From assembly GCA_046329435.1 (NCBI GenBank), contig JAXLUR010000008.1, forward strand, positions 310,001-374,000: DNA of 64,000 nucleotides, given 5' to 3'. This DNA comes from M3007 sp046329435. GTDB taxonomy: Bacteria; Bacteroidota; Bacteroidia; Chitinophagales; Saprospiraceae. The position numbers and the translations under genes are program-made. A model generated the notes under the pieces. The model was not told the DNA's origin and searched no databases. It saw only the letters and a list, made by a program, of their open reading frames with translations. How positions within the stretch are numbered: the stretch's first letter is position 1; every line of letters begins with the position of its first letter. This document shows, in pieces, positions 18,400 to 29,600 of the stretch.

Positions 18400-19164
18400 G
18401 GTGATGAATTAAACGTGTTGATTAAGGTTGAAGAAGAACGAATTTATGAATAGGCCAATGAGGGTGTTGTGAATATCCATTGATTTTGAGAAACAGATAG
18501 TCCTTCTGGTTAATCGTTTGATTCTGGTTCGTAGGGTTAAATGCTTTTGTTCCAATGATTGCAGCGCTCTTTTGTCTTCCATTCGGTTGAGACAATCCTG
18601 ATAAGCAATCCAGGAATCGGTAATCCATAAATCAACTATGATTCCTGCGTTGATCAGAAGTTTTTGTATGCGCCGGAAGGTTGCATTTGTACGACGGCCA
18701 AAAGTGAAAGCGATGATATTACCGTTTACAGCATCTTCTACCCACCAAAGCCAATTTTGTGTCTTCTTTTTACCTGCAAAAGGCCACATTTCATCTACCT
18801 TGACAAACAACTCCCTTTGTTTTGAAAGGGTAGGAGGGGTTGACATAAAGAACCGAACTACTTTTTTTAATATGACTCGATACGGTGTTCAGACTGATTT
18901 TAAGCGTGCGGGCAGTATCTCTCACCCCACTCCCATTCACAGCCATTTGGATAATTTTGGCTTTGATTTCTGGTTTGTAGGCCAAGTAGGAGTAGTCCCG
19001 AAGGAAACTCTTTTCACAGGCAAAACAACGATAGCGTTGTGTGCCTTTGGCTGTAGTCCCGTTCCTTTTTTACAGGCACTGATTCCCCGCAATGAGAACA
19101 CTGTATTGCTTCAAGTACCATTTGAAAGCAAAATTACTAATTCAACACGTTAAATTCATCATCC
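18400..19164 (-). mobile_element. IS1-family element
   Basis: About 765 bp, the usual IS1 length, bounded by imperfect inverted repeats (gatgaattaaacgtgttga around 18403-18421 and its counterpart at about 19140-19160). It contains overlapping InsA and InsB frames on the minus strand. It is AT-richer than its surroundings and lies only 31 bp from the right end of the ISAs1 element. No clear target duplication was seen. Confidence 0.75.
18409..19121 (-). pseudogene. IS1 transposase (InsA/InsB), InsA apparently frameshifted
   Basis: InsB, open from about 18876 to 18409, contains 'KVDEMWPFAGKKKTQNWLWWVEDA', 'FTFGRR' and 'HLTLRTRIKRLTRRTICFSKS', typical of IS1 DDE catalytic parts. InsA contains 'GTQRYRCFACEKSFL' and a helix-turn-helix ('GSGVRDTARTLKISLNTVSSHIKK'). 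InsA and InsB overlap at a run of seven A residues near 18870, where IS1 elements make a programmed -1 shift; the -1 frame there reads LKKVVRFFMSTPPT into InsB. A second discontinuity, between the first zinc-ribbon half (CSHCGE) and NGTTAKGTQ, is not expected and probably inactivates InsA, or is a sequencing error. Confidence 0.75.
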
Positions 19165-19329
19165 ACTATTTATTTGATCATAGAAAACAGGAACCTCTTT
19201 GGAAAAGTTCTTATATTTTCAAGAACTAGACTATGTCAACTTCCGTTTTTTAGTGCCACTACGAATTGGCGTTTTTGACTTGCTGCCAAATTTATGCCCC
19301 TCCAAACAAAGGTTCTATGGGCATATACT
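19165..19329. other. Intergenic, nothing recognised
   Basis: AT-rich sequence between the IS1 right end and the stop codon of the beta-helix gene. No gene, repeat or convincing terminator was found. Confidence 0.5.
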
Positions 19330-21453
19330 TTATCTATTTTGAACAAAAAGCCTGTGCACGTCATGTAGGTGTCCTCTATCAGTTATAAATATGAAATACG
19401 TTCCAGGCGGTAATTGACCGCCCAGCGGTATAAGTAACAGATCAGTGCCGGCAAAGACAGCTTGGTCATGATGGATAAGGGTTCGACCCCATAAATCGGT
19501 GATATGCACTCGAATCGTCCTATTTCTCGGTGAATGGATCCAAAGGCGCACCGATTTATCTGCGGGCACCGGGTTTTGGACCAGCCTTGTTTCTACTTCT
19601 TGCTGAACGCTTTCCAAAGTATAGGAACCCACATTTCCACAACCAGTAAGCACTTCGTATGCCCCAATATCAACGGTGTCAAAAATGACCCTCGGATTTC
19701 CTGCCAGATCGACTGGCAGGTCTAAGGTATCAATTCCGCTATTCACACCTGCATTTACCATTGGGGAACAGTTTTGCGGCACCAGGGAATTATTTGAAAA
19801 GGCTGGGTCGATAGCGTATAGCATGTGCTGGCCACAATGATCTGTTCCGCCCATCAGGCAATCCGGCCAGCTTAGTAGGCAATAATCTATGTCATATCCG
19901 GTCATGGTGGGGTTACCCGGGTCATTGTTCCCAAAAATATTCTGCAGGCCATCGGTCTCACTTATTATGGCCGTGTTATATACATCCATGCGGTTATAAC
20001 TGTTGATTCCATCGAACTCTGGGCTCCAGTTTTTGGCAATATCGCTTTGTACACCATTGTTGAAAAAAGTGCAATTAATGACGCGGCTAAACGTCTTCCC
20101 GGCTTTGTCCGCGATGATTGCGAACCCACCATCATTACCTTCAAACAAAGTGTTGGCCAGCAAAAGGTTAGTTTTAGTACCCTGCGCATCTGCACTGAAC
20201 CGATAATACAATGCGGCGTTTCCGCCATCGGAAAATTGCTTCATATTGTCTTTGAACAGGCACCCCGTAACGCTTAGCCGGGTGTCCGAGTTCTGGTTGT
20301 TTTCAAGATAGAGACCACTGCCGCCATTCCAGGAATAATTAGATATGAAGACGGAGGATTCGAGGGTAAGCCTCATTTGTGAATTAAACCCATTGTACAG
20401 AGCCAGTCCCCCACCTGCACCAAAGATTGAAGCATTGTGACTGAAATGTGTATTTCGGATACCGATCTGGGCGTCTCCATTGAAGGTGACAGGCGAAAAA
20501 AAACTGAATCCCCCTCCATCAGTGCTTTTACAGGAGTCGAAGAGGCAGCTATCCATCTGGATATCAATCGTTGCTTGCGTCGGATTAAAGCCAATACCGC
20601 CGCCGTAAAAATTAAGTACGGTAGTATCTCGAAGGAAAGCAACCTGTTGCAGTAGATAATGCCCATAACACTGATCGATTAAAACGCCGCCGCCAGCCCA
20701 CTTGCTGACGTTGTGTTCGAAAATCAAGTTGTGAAGAAGGAATACCCGTTCTGGCGGGGTACCCCCTCTAACATACAGGCCTCCGCCATCTGTTTTAGCA
20801 TTATTGTCGACGAAAAGACAATTCTCGATCCTTGGGGACACATACCCGCCTGCATTTAGGTAAAATGAGGCGGCGCCTCCCTTGTCCGCCGTATTCTTCC
20901 GGAAAATGCAATTTCTTATTATCGGGTTCAGCAAGGTGTTGGGCAAAGTGGTACGAAATGTGATCCCCCCACCAAAAAAATCCGGATTATCGATACTGCC
21001 GTTAGGATCGATACCGTAAGCGCCTTCTATAATAAAGCCATCCAGTACGGTATTACTGTCAGCATTATTTGATAAAAGGATGTGAAAAGAGTTATCTGTA
21101 AGCACCAGGGGGGCTCCAATGTTGCCACTGAGTAATGTAGGAAATTCGCCGGGGTCGCGTTCTGCAAGTGTAGTTTCCGTACCCTCGAATCCACCAATCA
21201 GCCAAACCCCTTTTTTTAAAGGGAAAGACTTCGATCGATCGGCAGCCGTATCGGGGAAGTAAGTTCCAGTTGCCACCCAGACTTGATCGCCGGCAGTAGC
21301 TTGGTTCAGAGCATCCTGCAAATCGTTGTAGGCATCTGACCACGCCGTTCCTGTGTTAGCGCCATTTGAAGAGCCGTTAACGTAAATGATGTTTTGTCCG
21401 GCAAGTACTAAGGCAAGATGGGAAAAACAACACGCGAGTAAGGTATTTTTCAT
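19330..21453 (-). CDS. Secreted right-handed parallel beta-helix protein with T9SS sorting domain
   Basis: The start at 21453 gives a signal peptide (MKNTLLACCFSHLALVLAGQ) and 707 residues. The mature protein begins 'NIIYVNGSSNGANTGTAW' and continues with 'YNDLQDALNQA..GDQVWVATGTYFP', a standard opening of choice-of-anchor-Q/parallel beta-helix surface proteins. Many imperfect beta-helix coils follow (for example 'NCIFRKNTADKGGAASFYL', 'NTHFSHNASIFGAGGGLALY'). The last 85 residues ('LVQNPVPADKSVRLWIHS...') form a T9SS type A sorting domain. It probably functions as a cell-surface adhesin or glycan-active beta-helix; no catalytic motif was identified. Lower GC than neighbours suggests transfer. 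Confidence 0.85.
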   Translation of the reverse strand: MKNTLLACCFSHLALVLAGQNIIYVNGSSNGANTGTAWSDAYNDLQDALNQATAGDQVWVATGTYFPDTAADRSKSFPLKKGVWLIGGFEGTETTLAERDPGEFPTLLSGNIGAPLVLTDNSFHILLSNNADSNTVLDGFIIEGAYGIDPNGSIDNPDFFGGGITFRTTLPNTLLNPIIRNCIFRKNTADKGGAASFYLNAGGYVSPRIENCLFVDNNAKTDGGGLYVRGGTPPERVFLLHNLIFEHNVSKWAGGGVLIDQCYGHYLLQQVAFLRDTTVLNFYGGGIGFNPTQATIDIQMDSCLFDSCKSTDGGGFSFFSPVTFNGDAQIGIRNTHFSHNASIFGAGGGLALYNGFNSQMRLTLESSVFISNYSWNGGSGLYLENNQNSDTRLSVTGCLFKDNMKQFSDGGNAALYYRFSADAQGTKTNLLLANTLFEGNDGGFAIIADKAGKTFSRVINCTFFNNGVQSDIAKNWSPEFDGINSYNRMDVYNTAIISETDGLQNIFGNNDPGNPTMTGYDIDYCLLSWPDCLMGGTDHCGQHMLYAIDPAFSNNSLVPQNCSPMVNAGVNSGIDTLDLPVDLAGNPRVIFDTVDIGAYEVLTGCGNVGSYTLESVQQEVETRLVQNPVPADKSVRLWIHSPRNRTIRVHITDLWGRTLIHHDQAVFAGTDLLLIPLGGQLPPGTYFIFITDRGHLHDVHRLFVQNR

Positions 21454-21544
21454 AGGATGCTTTTCATTCAGTCCCCATACCGGCACTTGGAATACATGCC
21501 AAATATCTGTCAAGTGCCGGTACAGGGTGTTTGTTCTCGGAAAA

Positions 21545-21775
21545 TCAATATCCGACATTTAATAATTTGCCCGACTCAAGGGCATGATCAAAGGAGACTC
21601 GGTAAAATACCAAAGCCCCTTTCAGTCCATCAGGCAAATTCAAGGTTATTTTATCAAAACCTGGTTGTATCCATACTGCCTGTGTAAACACGTTTCCATA
21701 GGTATCAGTGAGCTGAATGAGCCCTGTTCCATCGATTTTAAATACTACTTCACTGGCGCCGGCAATATTTGAAGT
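21545..21775 (-). pseudogene. C-terminal remnant of a secreted protein, cut by CRISPR array 1
   Basis: The minus strand reads in one frame as TSNIAGASEVVFKIDGTG..., ..LIQLTDTYGNVFTQAV..., ..NLPDGLKGALVFYRVSF, ending at a TGA at 21547-21545. This resembles a C-terminal T9SS-type beta domain. No start codon or upstream part exists because the CRISPR array begins at about 21776. It is probably a truncated paralogue or former neighbour of the beta-helix gene. Too short for a family call. Confidence 0.55.
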
Positions 21776-22732
21776 GGTTTAGCAGACCGTAGAGATAATG
21801 GTGCCGCGGGGGATGCGAACCGTCGCAATCCTCCCTTTCGCAGATGATGGTTTAGTCCCGAGTACTCGGGATCGCAATCCTCCCTTTCGCAGATGATGGT
21901 TTAGCAGTTTTTTCATCATCTCAAACACCCCATTATTCATGGGTCGCAATCCTCCCTTTCGCAGATGATGGTTTAGTCCCGAGTACTCGGGATCGCAATC
22001 CTCCCTTTCGCAGATGATGGTTTAGCAGTCATTCACAAAATCGTGTCCCTGCTTAGAACATGTTGAGCTTTTCGTAGGAGCGTAAAAAAGGGAATCAGTC
22101 CATACCTTTTGAGATGATGGTTTAGTCCCGAGTACTCGGGATCGCAATCCTCCCTTTCGCAGATGATGGTTTAGCAGCTGGTCGGCATGGGTGCTGAATG
22201 ACTACAACATCACGTCGCAATCCTCCCTTTCGCAGATGATGGTTTAGCAGAGCCCAAAAACCGCCGGAGCGGAAAGCTGGGTCAACGGTCGCAATCCTCC
22301 CTTTCGCAGATGATGGTTTAGCAGGGCAGGTTAACAAGTTCCGGTCCGCGTTCGCCCAGTCGCAATCCTCCCTTTCGCAGATGATGGTTTAGCAGTATCG
22401 CAATGTTTACGGAATCACAGACCAAGCCGCGTGTCGCAATCCTCCCTTTCGCAGATGATGGTTTAGCAGTGCGGCTGTGCAGAAATACTTTGGCATATAA
22501 TCGGGTCGCAATCCTCCCTTTCGCAGATGATGGTTTAGTCCCGAGTACTCGGGATCGCAATCCTCCCTTTCGCAGATGATGGTTTAGCAGTTTTTTCATC
22601 ATCTCAAACACCCCATTATTCATGTGTCGCAATCCTCCCTTTCGCAGATGATGGTTTAGTCCCGAGTACTCGGGATCGCAATCCTCCCTTTCGCAGATGA
22701 TGGTTTAGCAGTCATTCACAAAATCGTGTCCC

Positions 22733-23605
22733 TGCTTAGAACATGTTGAGCTTTTCGTAGGAGCGTAAAAAAGGGAATCAGTCCATACCTTTTGAGTGTC
22801 TAATTCTTCGGTTATGGTCACTCAATTTACTGAGCTCACTGATTCCCAATGGGAAGTTATGAAGGTTGTGTTGAATTGCAAACGAAAGCGCAAACATGAT
22901 TTACGAGCGATCAGCAATGCTATGTTATTTGTGGCCCGAACGGGGCTCCAATGGCGGAATTTGCCAAAGGAATACCCCAAATGGACGATTGTGTATTACT
23001 TTCGGCGCTGGACGCGGGACGGAACGATTGATATGCTGAACCTGTATTTAGGGCAGATGGAACGCTATTTATCGGATAAAGAAGCAGACCCGAGTCTGGT
23101 TTGCGTTGATAGTCAAAGCATTAAGAGTGTGCCCTTTGTCAGCCGGCATCGGGGTCTGGACCCTTTCAAAAAGGTCAACGGCCGAAAACGGCATGTTGTA
23201 GACACCCTGGGTTTGGTTATCGGCGTAGTTGTTCGAGCAGCCAATTCTTCTGATGCCGTTGAAGGCTGTACGGTCCTGGAACGCTGCCGAAGGCGCTGGG
23301 CCCGCTTGCGCAAGGTCTTGGTCGATGGTGCCTACCAAGGTCGATTTCTCAGGTGGGTCGAGCAACATACCGAGGCCGTGGTGGAGCATGCGTCTCGCCC
23401 CGAAACAGTCCAGGGATTTGTGCCCATCCGATGGCGTTGGGTGGTCGAACGAACCTTTGCATGGTTCAATTTCTTTCGCCGACTAGACAAGGATCGAGAG
23501 AAAACCGTAGAAAGTTCGGAATCCTGGATCCTTTTAGCCAATTGTTCGGTAATCCTTAATCGCCTGGAAAATTGGCCAAATTAAATTCCTCAACATGCTC
23601 TTAAA
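22733..23605 (+). mobile_element. IS5-family insertion sequence inside CRISPR array 1
   Basis: Imperfect inverted repeats (cttagaacatgttgag at 22735-22750; ctcaacatgctcttaa at 23589-23604) bracket one transposase gene. The element interrupts a spacer: the left flank is a repeat plus about 20 nt of spacer, and the right flank resumes with about 9 nt before the next repeat. A 60-bp piece of its left end also occurs at about 22053-22112, joined directly to a repeat fragment, as the end of a duplicated and deleted segment. Confidence 0.8.
22814..23584 (+). CDS. IS5 family transposase
   Basis: A 256-residue transposase from the ATG at 22814; a GTG at 22796 would add six residues. It has the N-terminal DUF4096-like part ('FTELTDSQWEVMKVVL', 'ARTGLQWRNLPKEYPKW') and the DDE_Tnp_1 part with catalytic D in 'LVCVDSQSIK', second D in 'VLVDGAYQGRF' and E in 'RWVVERTFAWFNFFRRL'. 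Length and motifs are normal for the ISL2/IS1031-like subgroups, and the gene is complete. Confidence 0.9.
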   Translation: MVTQFTELTDSQWEVMKVVLNCKRKRKHDLRAISNAMLFVARTGLQWRNLPKEYPKWTIVYYFRRWTRDGTIDMLNLYLGQMERYLSDKEADPSLVCVDSQSIKSVPFVSRHRGLDPFKKVNGRKRHVVDTLGLVIGVVVRAANSSDAVEGCTVLERCRRRWARLRKVLVDGAYQGRFLRWVEQHTEAVVEHASRPETVQGFVPIRWRWVVERTFAWFNFFRRLDKDREKTVESSESWILLANCSVILNRLENWPN

Positions 23606-26600
23606 ACTATAATGTCGCAATCCTCCCTTTCGCAGATGATGGTTTAGCAGCAATGAAATGTTGGAATCCCTTAAAAAAGGGTTTTCGAGTCGCAATCCTC
23701 CCTTTCGCAGATGATGGTTTAGCAGTATCCTGTTTGCCTTTCTTAGGCTGAACGGATTTAGGTGTCGCAATCCTCCCTTTCGCAGATGATGGTTTAGCAG
23801 AATCAAACTCTTTCTCTCACCGAAGTTATGCAGAAATTGTCGCAATCCTCCCTTTCGCAGATGATGGTTTAGCAGTATTAAAATCTCTTTCTGAGTTTTT
23901 TGATGAAAGACGTCGCAATCCTCCCTTTCGCAGATGATGGTTTAGCAGCGAAAAAAGACTCCGCATGGCTCAATGCCAGAAAGTCGCAATCCTCCCTTTC
24001 GCAGATGATGGTTTAGCAGGCCGACAAGGAGGATAGTCATTAGCCCCATCCGTGTCGCAATCCTCCCTTTCGCAGATGATGGTTTAGCAGTACCTCTGCC
24101 TTTCGTGGGCAAAAAAAAGGCCCGGTCGCAATCCTCCCTTTCGCAGATGATGGTTTAGCAGCGTATTTTTTTTTCTTCATGTAAAGCAGTTTGCCAGTCG
24201 CAATCCTCCCTTTCGCAGATGATGGTTTAGCAGTACCGCTTGGTTGTATTGTTTTTTAGATTCTAAATAGTCGCAATCCTCCCTTTCGCAGATGATGGTT
24301 TAGCAGAACAATATTATTACAAGACGCGAGAAGTTGGGCAGTCGCAATCCTCCCTTTCGCAGATGATGGTTTAGCAGAACAGTAGCAGAAAATGCGGGGT
24401 TAATTGTAGGTAATGGTCGCAATCCTCCCTTTCGCAGATGATGGTTTAGCAGGTTAATTGAAAACCTCATCACCTATATTAACTATATAGTCGCAATCCT
24501 CCCTTTCGCAGATGATGGTTTAGCAGGATCAGGAAACAGCGTATCGTCTTTTAACAAGTGGTCGCAATCCTCCCTTTCGCAGATGATGGTTTAGCAGACA
24601 CGCGATGAAGCGTTAAAGTAAACCCTTTTAACGTCGCAATCCTCCCTTTCGCAGATGATGGTTTAGCAGGGGATTTTGATTATGTGTGCTCTTCTACCAG
24701 AGTAGTCGCAATCCTCCCTTTCGCAGATGATGGTTTAGCAGTCAAATTCAAAAGCCATTGCCACCGTGCAACAAGTCGAGTCGCAATCCTCCCTTTCGCA
24801 GATGATGGTTTAGCAGAATAAGCGAATAAACTCTGGGCCATGCAAATCATAACCTGTCGCAATCCTCCCTTTCGCAGATGATGGTTTAGTCCCGAGTACT
24901 CGGGATCGCAATCCTCCCTTTCGCAGATGATGGTTTAGCAGTTTAACTGATTCGTTTACAAAAGAGAATTTTCACGATGGTCGCAATCCTCCCTTTCGCA
25001 GATGATGGTTTAGCAGCCGAGCAGTATATCAGCGTCCATAAAAACTTTCCTCCGTCGCAATCCTCCCTTTCGCAGATGATGGTTTAGCAGAATTGCATTT
25101 TCGACCAAGCGAATTGCCAGGTGTCGCAATCCTCCCTTTCGCAGATGATGGTTTAGCAGTCATGACAATGCGGCACCGGTTGGGGCCAAACATGCGTCGC
25201 AATCCTCCCTTTCGCAGATGATGGTTTAGCAGGCGAACTTGTACTCGATCCAAGTCTCCCAAGAATCGTCGCAATCCTCCCTTTCGCAGATGATGGTTTA
25301 GCAGCGTTTGATGAACGCAAAGAACTACGCGGCTGCCGGCAGTCGCAATCCTCCCTTTCGCAGATGATGGTTTAGCAGCTTATTAACAATAATGCGATCG
25401 TATCGGTATCGGTCGTCGCAATCCTCCCTTTCGCAGATGATGGTTTAGCAGCTTACCAAGTTGGTTCGATCTGGTCACCTTGTCCGTAGTCGCAATCCTC
25501 CCTTTCGCAGATGATGGTTTAGCAGTAGCATTACTGCTAGCATTTTTAGTTTCCGGTGGCTGTCGCAATCCTCCCTTTCGCAGATGATGGTTTAGCAGTC
25601 AACAGGACGCTTTCCCAGTATCGAGCGGCGGGCAGGTCGCAATCCTCCCTTTCGCAGATGATGGTTTAGCAGTCGTATTTGCCCAATCGGCAATAAACTA
25701 CGTGAAAGAGTCGCAATCCTCCCTTTCGCAGATGATGGTTTAGCAGCCACCTTAACTTTTGCGTTCAGCATTTGTACTCGGTGTCGCAATCCTCCCTTTC
25801 GCAGATGATGGTTTAGCAGACGAGGTGAGTACTTCAAACTCTTTTCCCTTTGCGTGTCGCAATCCTCCCTTTCGCAGATGATGGTTTAGCAGGAACGTAA
25901 AAGAAGCTGCTAAATTAGCTAATCTGTGTCGCAATCCTCCCTTTCGCAGATGATGGTTTAGCAGAAGGCTTTTGAAGCCAGTTGTGAATTCAACTGGGAG
26001 TCGCAATCCTCCCTTTCGCAGATGATGGTTTAGCAGATAGTAATTCAAAGCGCACGAGTTACTATGTATTGGTCGCAATCCTCCCTTTCGCAGATGATGG
26101 TTTAGCAGAATACCTCCGCTTCTTCGCTGTCGTTATCAAAGCCGTCGCAATCCTCCCTTTCGCAGATGATGGTTTAGCAGAGTGGAACAGTTGTTCCTGG
26201 GTCTTGCCGCCGAAGGCTGTCGCAATCCGCCCTTTCGCAGATGATGGTTTAGCAGAAAACCAACTTTGACCCTTTAGACCTTAGTAAATACGTCGCAATC
26301 CGCCCTTTCGCAGATGATGGTTTAGCAGCGCCAATTATTCACCCGCGCCTATATGCGCATACAGTCGCAATCCGCCCTTTCGCAGATGATGGTTTAGCAG
26401 ATTCGCGCAGATTGTCGCGGAGATTGGTGGCGTCGGTCGCAATCCGCCCTTTCGCAGATGATGGTTTAGCAGACACGTTGACAAAGTTGCAAAGCGCACA
26501 TTTTCAACAGTCGCAATCCGCCCTTTCGCAGTTGATGCTTTAGCAGTGACTCCAAGGTTTTCTCCCTCGACGCAAAATTGTTTAAAGGTCGCAATCCGCC

Positions 26601-29600
26601 CTTTCGCAGATGATGGTTTAGCAGGCACAAGATTGAACTCGTGGTCTTCAAGAAGTCGTCGCAATCCGCCCTTTCGCAGATGATGGTTTAGCAGTTGGTT
26701 GAAGCCACCCAAGGGATGCAAGCGGTAATCAGTCGCAATCCGCCCTTTCGCAGATGATGGTTTAGCAGGTACGTATATCAAACTTTGTAAAAAATTGATC
26801 AAAGGTCGCAATCCGCCCTTTCGCAGATGATGGTTTAGCAGCGCCAAGAAACTGAACCGCGCCCACGTCTATCCGGTCGCAATCCGCCCTTTCGCAGATG
26901 ATGGTTTAGCAGCAAGCAGGCGCCGTTCGCCGAGTCGGAGCCGGGTGGTCGCAATCCGCCCTTTCGCAGATGATGGTTTAGCAGTGCTCGGTTAGTTGGA
27001 GAACGTAGTTATTTTGGGATGGTCGCAATCCGCCCTTTCGCAGATGATGGTTTAGCAGGTCGTAGGTATCAGACATATTGACACCGTCATCAGTCGCAAT
27101 CCGCCCTTTCGCAGATGATGGTTTAGCAGAAATACAAGATGCAATTCTTGGGTTTCACTTATTGAGGTCGCAATCCGCCCTTTCGCAGATGATGGTTTAG
27201 CAGCGATTATTACCGGGAAGAGGAAAAGACAAAAGAAGCAGTCGCAATCCGCCCTTTCGCAGATGATGGTTTAGCAGCCTACATTAGGTGTAGGAACCTT
27301 ATCCTTTGAGAGGATGTCGCAATCCGCCCTTTCGCAGATGATGGTTTAGCAGAGTAAGTTTGAAGGTTAGATTGAACCTTCCGTAATGTCGCAATCCGCC
27401 CTTTCGCAGATGATGGTTTAGCAGTATTTGTCTTACCCTCCTTACGGGTAAGGTTCCTAGTCGCAATCCGCCCTTTCGCAGATGATGGTTTAGCAGCGAC
27501 AACTGCGGCGCATGACAGGTTGACGTTTACGTGTCGCAATCCGCCCTTTCGCAGATGATGGTTTAGCAGTCTTTCCGACAAAAGCGTTAAGAAAACGTTA
27601 AATTACGTCGCAATCCGCCCTTTCGCAGATGATGGTTTAGCAGAAGATCACGAAATGAGGGTTTTCATTGCTACTCTGGTCGCAATCCGCCCTTTCGCAG
27701 ATGATGGTTTAGCAGATCAGAGAAGATTTTTATGTTAAAAGAAACTCTGTCGCAATCCGCCCTTTCGCAGATGATGGTTTAGCAGAGTGAGAGAAAAAAT
27801 GAGAAGGGTAAACTCATTAGTCGCAATCCGCCCTTTCGCAGATGATGGTTTAGCAGACTACTTATTCCCAACAATGGAATATGGATCGGTGTCGCAATCC
27901 GCCCTTTCGCAGATGATGGTTTAGCAGCTTATCGCACAGAAACAACAGATTGTCGAGCAACAGGTCGCAATCCGCCCTTTCGCAGATGATGGTTTAGCAG
28001 TACTGAAAATTGGCGGATGGCTTGAACTGCTTCAGTTCAGTCGCAATCCGCCCTTTCGCAGATGATGGTTTAGCAGCTAAAACAACTAAAACTCAATTTT
28101 TTGTAATTGGGTCGCAATCCGCCCTTTCGCAGATGATGGTTTAGCAGGGTAAAATTGACCTTCTTGCACACCAATGCAACTGTAGTCGCAATCCGCCCTT
28201 TCGCAGATGATGGTTTAGCAGATGCATCAACCATCTCATCCGGCGAAGCATCTGGCTCGTCGCAATCCGCCCTTTCGCAGATGATGGTTTAGCAGTATGA
28301 GAAATCGACCAGGCCATACAAGTTTTGGGAAGGTCGCAATCCGCCCTTTCGCAGATGATGGTTTAGCAGCGCAATCCTTACGAGCGATAAAAAGTTTGAA
28401 GGTTAGAGTCGCAATCCGCCCTTTCGCAGATGATGGTTTAGCAGTCTCGAAACGAGCATACCACAAAGTGACTTTGACGGTGTCGCAATCCGCCCTTTCG
28501 CAGATGATGGTTTAGCAGCGGAAGAAGATGGCCATCGCCAGCGAACTCATCTGATAGTCGCAATCCGCCCTTTCGCAGATGATGGTTTAGCAGACTCGCC
28601 ATCAATCGCTCCACCGCTTTCTCATAAGGGTCGCAATCCGCCCTTTCGCAGATGATGGTTTAGCAGCACTCTTGAAATTCAAGAGTCAGGAAAAAAATAT
28701 TGTCGCAATCCGCCCTTTCGCAGATGATGGTTTAGCAGTGATTAAAAAGTTTGATGGATCACTACCATCGGCTAGTCGCAATCCGCCCTTTCGCAGATGA
28801 TGGTTTAGCAGAACCGTCTTTGCTAACGGTGACCAAACAACTTCGCAAGTCGCAATCCGCCCTTTCGCAGATGATGGTTTAGCAGATACATAGTCGCCAA
28901 ATGATCAATCTGGTTCGTTTCGTCGCAATCCGCCCTTTCGCAGATGATGGTTTAGCAGTCTTAAAGTAATGACATGAGAGTAATCTCTGATTCACGTCGC
29001 AATCCGCCCTTTCGCAGATGAAGGTTTAGCAGACAACATAATTGTTTCTCCACGACAATATTATGTCGTCGCAATCCGCCCTTTCGCAGATGATGGTTTA
29101 GCAGATATTTACAATTTGACGGTAGTTTCAGCTAAAAATAGTCGCAATCCGCCCTTTCGCAGATGATGGTTTAGCAGTATAATCGTAATAGATCATGCTT
29201 CTTTATTAGTAGTCGCAATCCGCCCTTTCGCAGATGATGGTTTAGCAGAACTGGCAATCTAGTTCCTTTTGTTCTATTACTGTCGCAATCCGCCCTTTCG
29301 CAGATGATGGTTTAGCAGACAAAAATAACATCTGGTAATTATAATGAAACTAACGTCGCAATCCGCCCTTTCGCAGATGATGGTTTAGCAGTCAATACTG
29401 CTAAACCCGGATTTAAAGTAAACAGGTCGCAATCCGCCCTTTCGCAGATGATGGTTTAGCAGAAATTCTTATCAATCCGGAGTGGCTTGCCAATGAAGTC
29501 GCAATCCGCCCTTTCGCAGATGATGGTTTAGCAGCGGAGATAATAGGACTGGGCATCACTGCCAATCCAATGTCGCAATCCGCCCTTTCGCAGATGATGG

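Larger units (their letters stand above)
21856..24905. repeat. 16-bp perfect palindrome replacing spacers, six copies within array 1
   Basis: TCCCGAGTACTCGGGA occurs at 21856, 21977, 22126, 22539, 22660 and 24890. Each time it sits between a repeat truncated after ...GGTTTAG and one lacking its first G (TCGCAATCC...), so the inter-repeat segment is far shorter than a spacer and 3-4 repeat bases are missing. The first five belong to the duplicated left section; the copy at 24890 is isolated inside an otherwise regular stretch. Confidence 0.9.
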
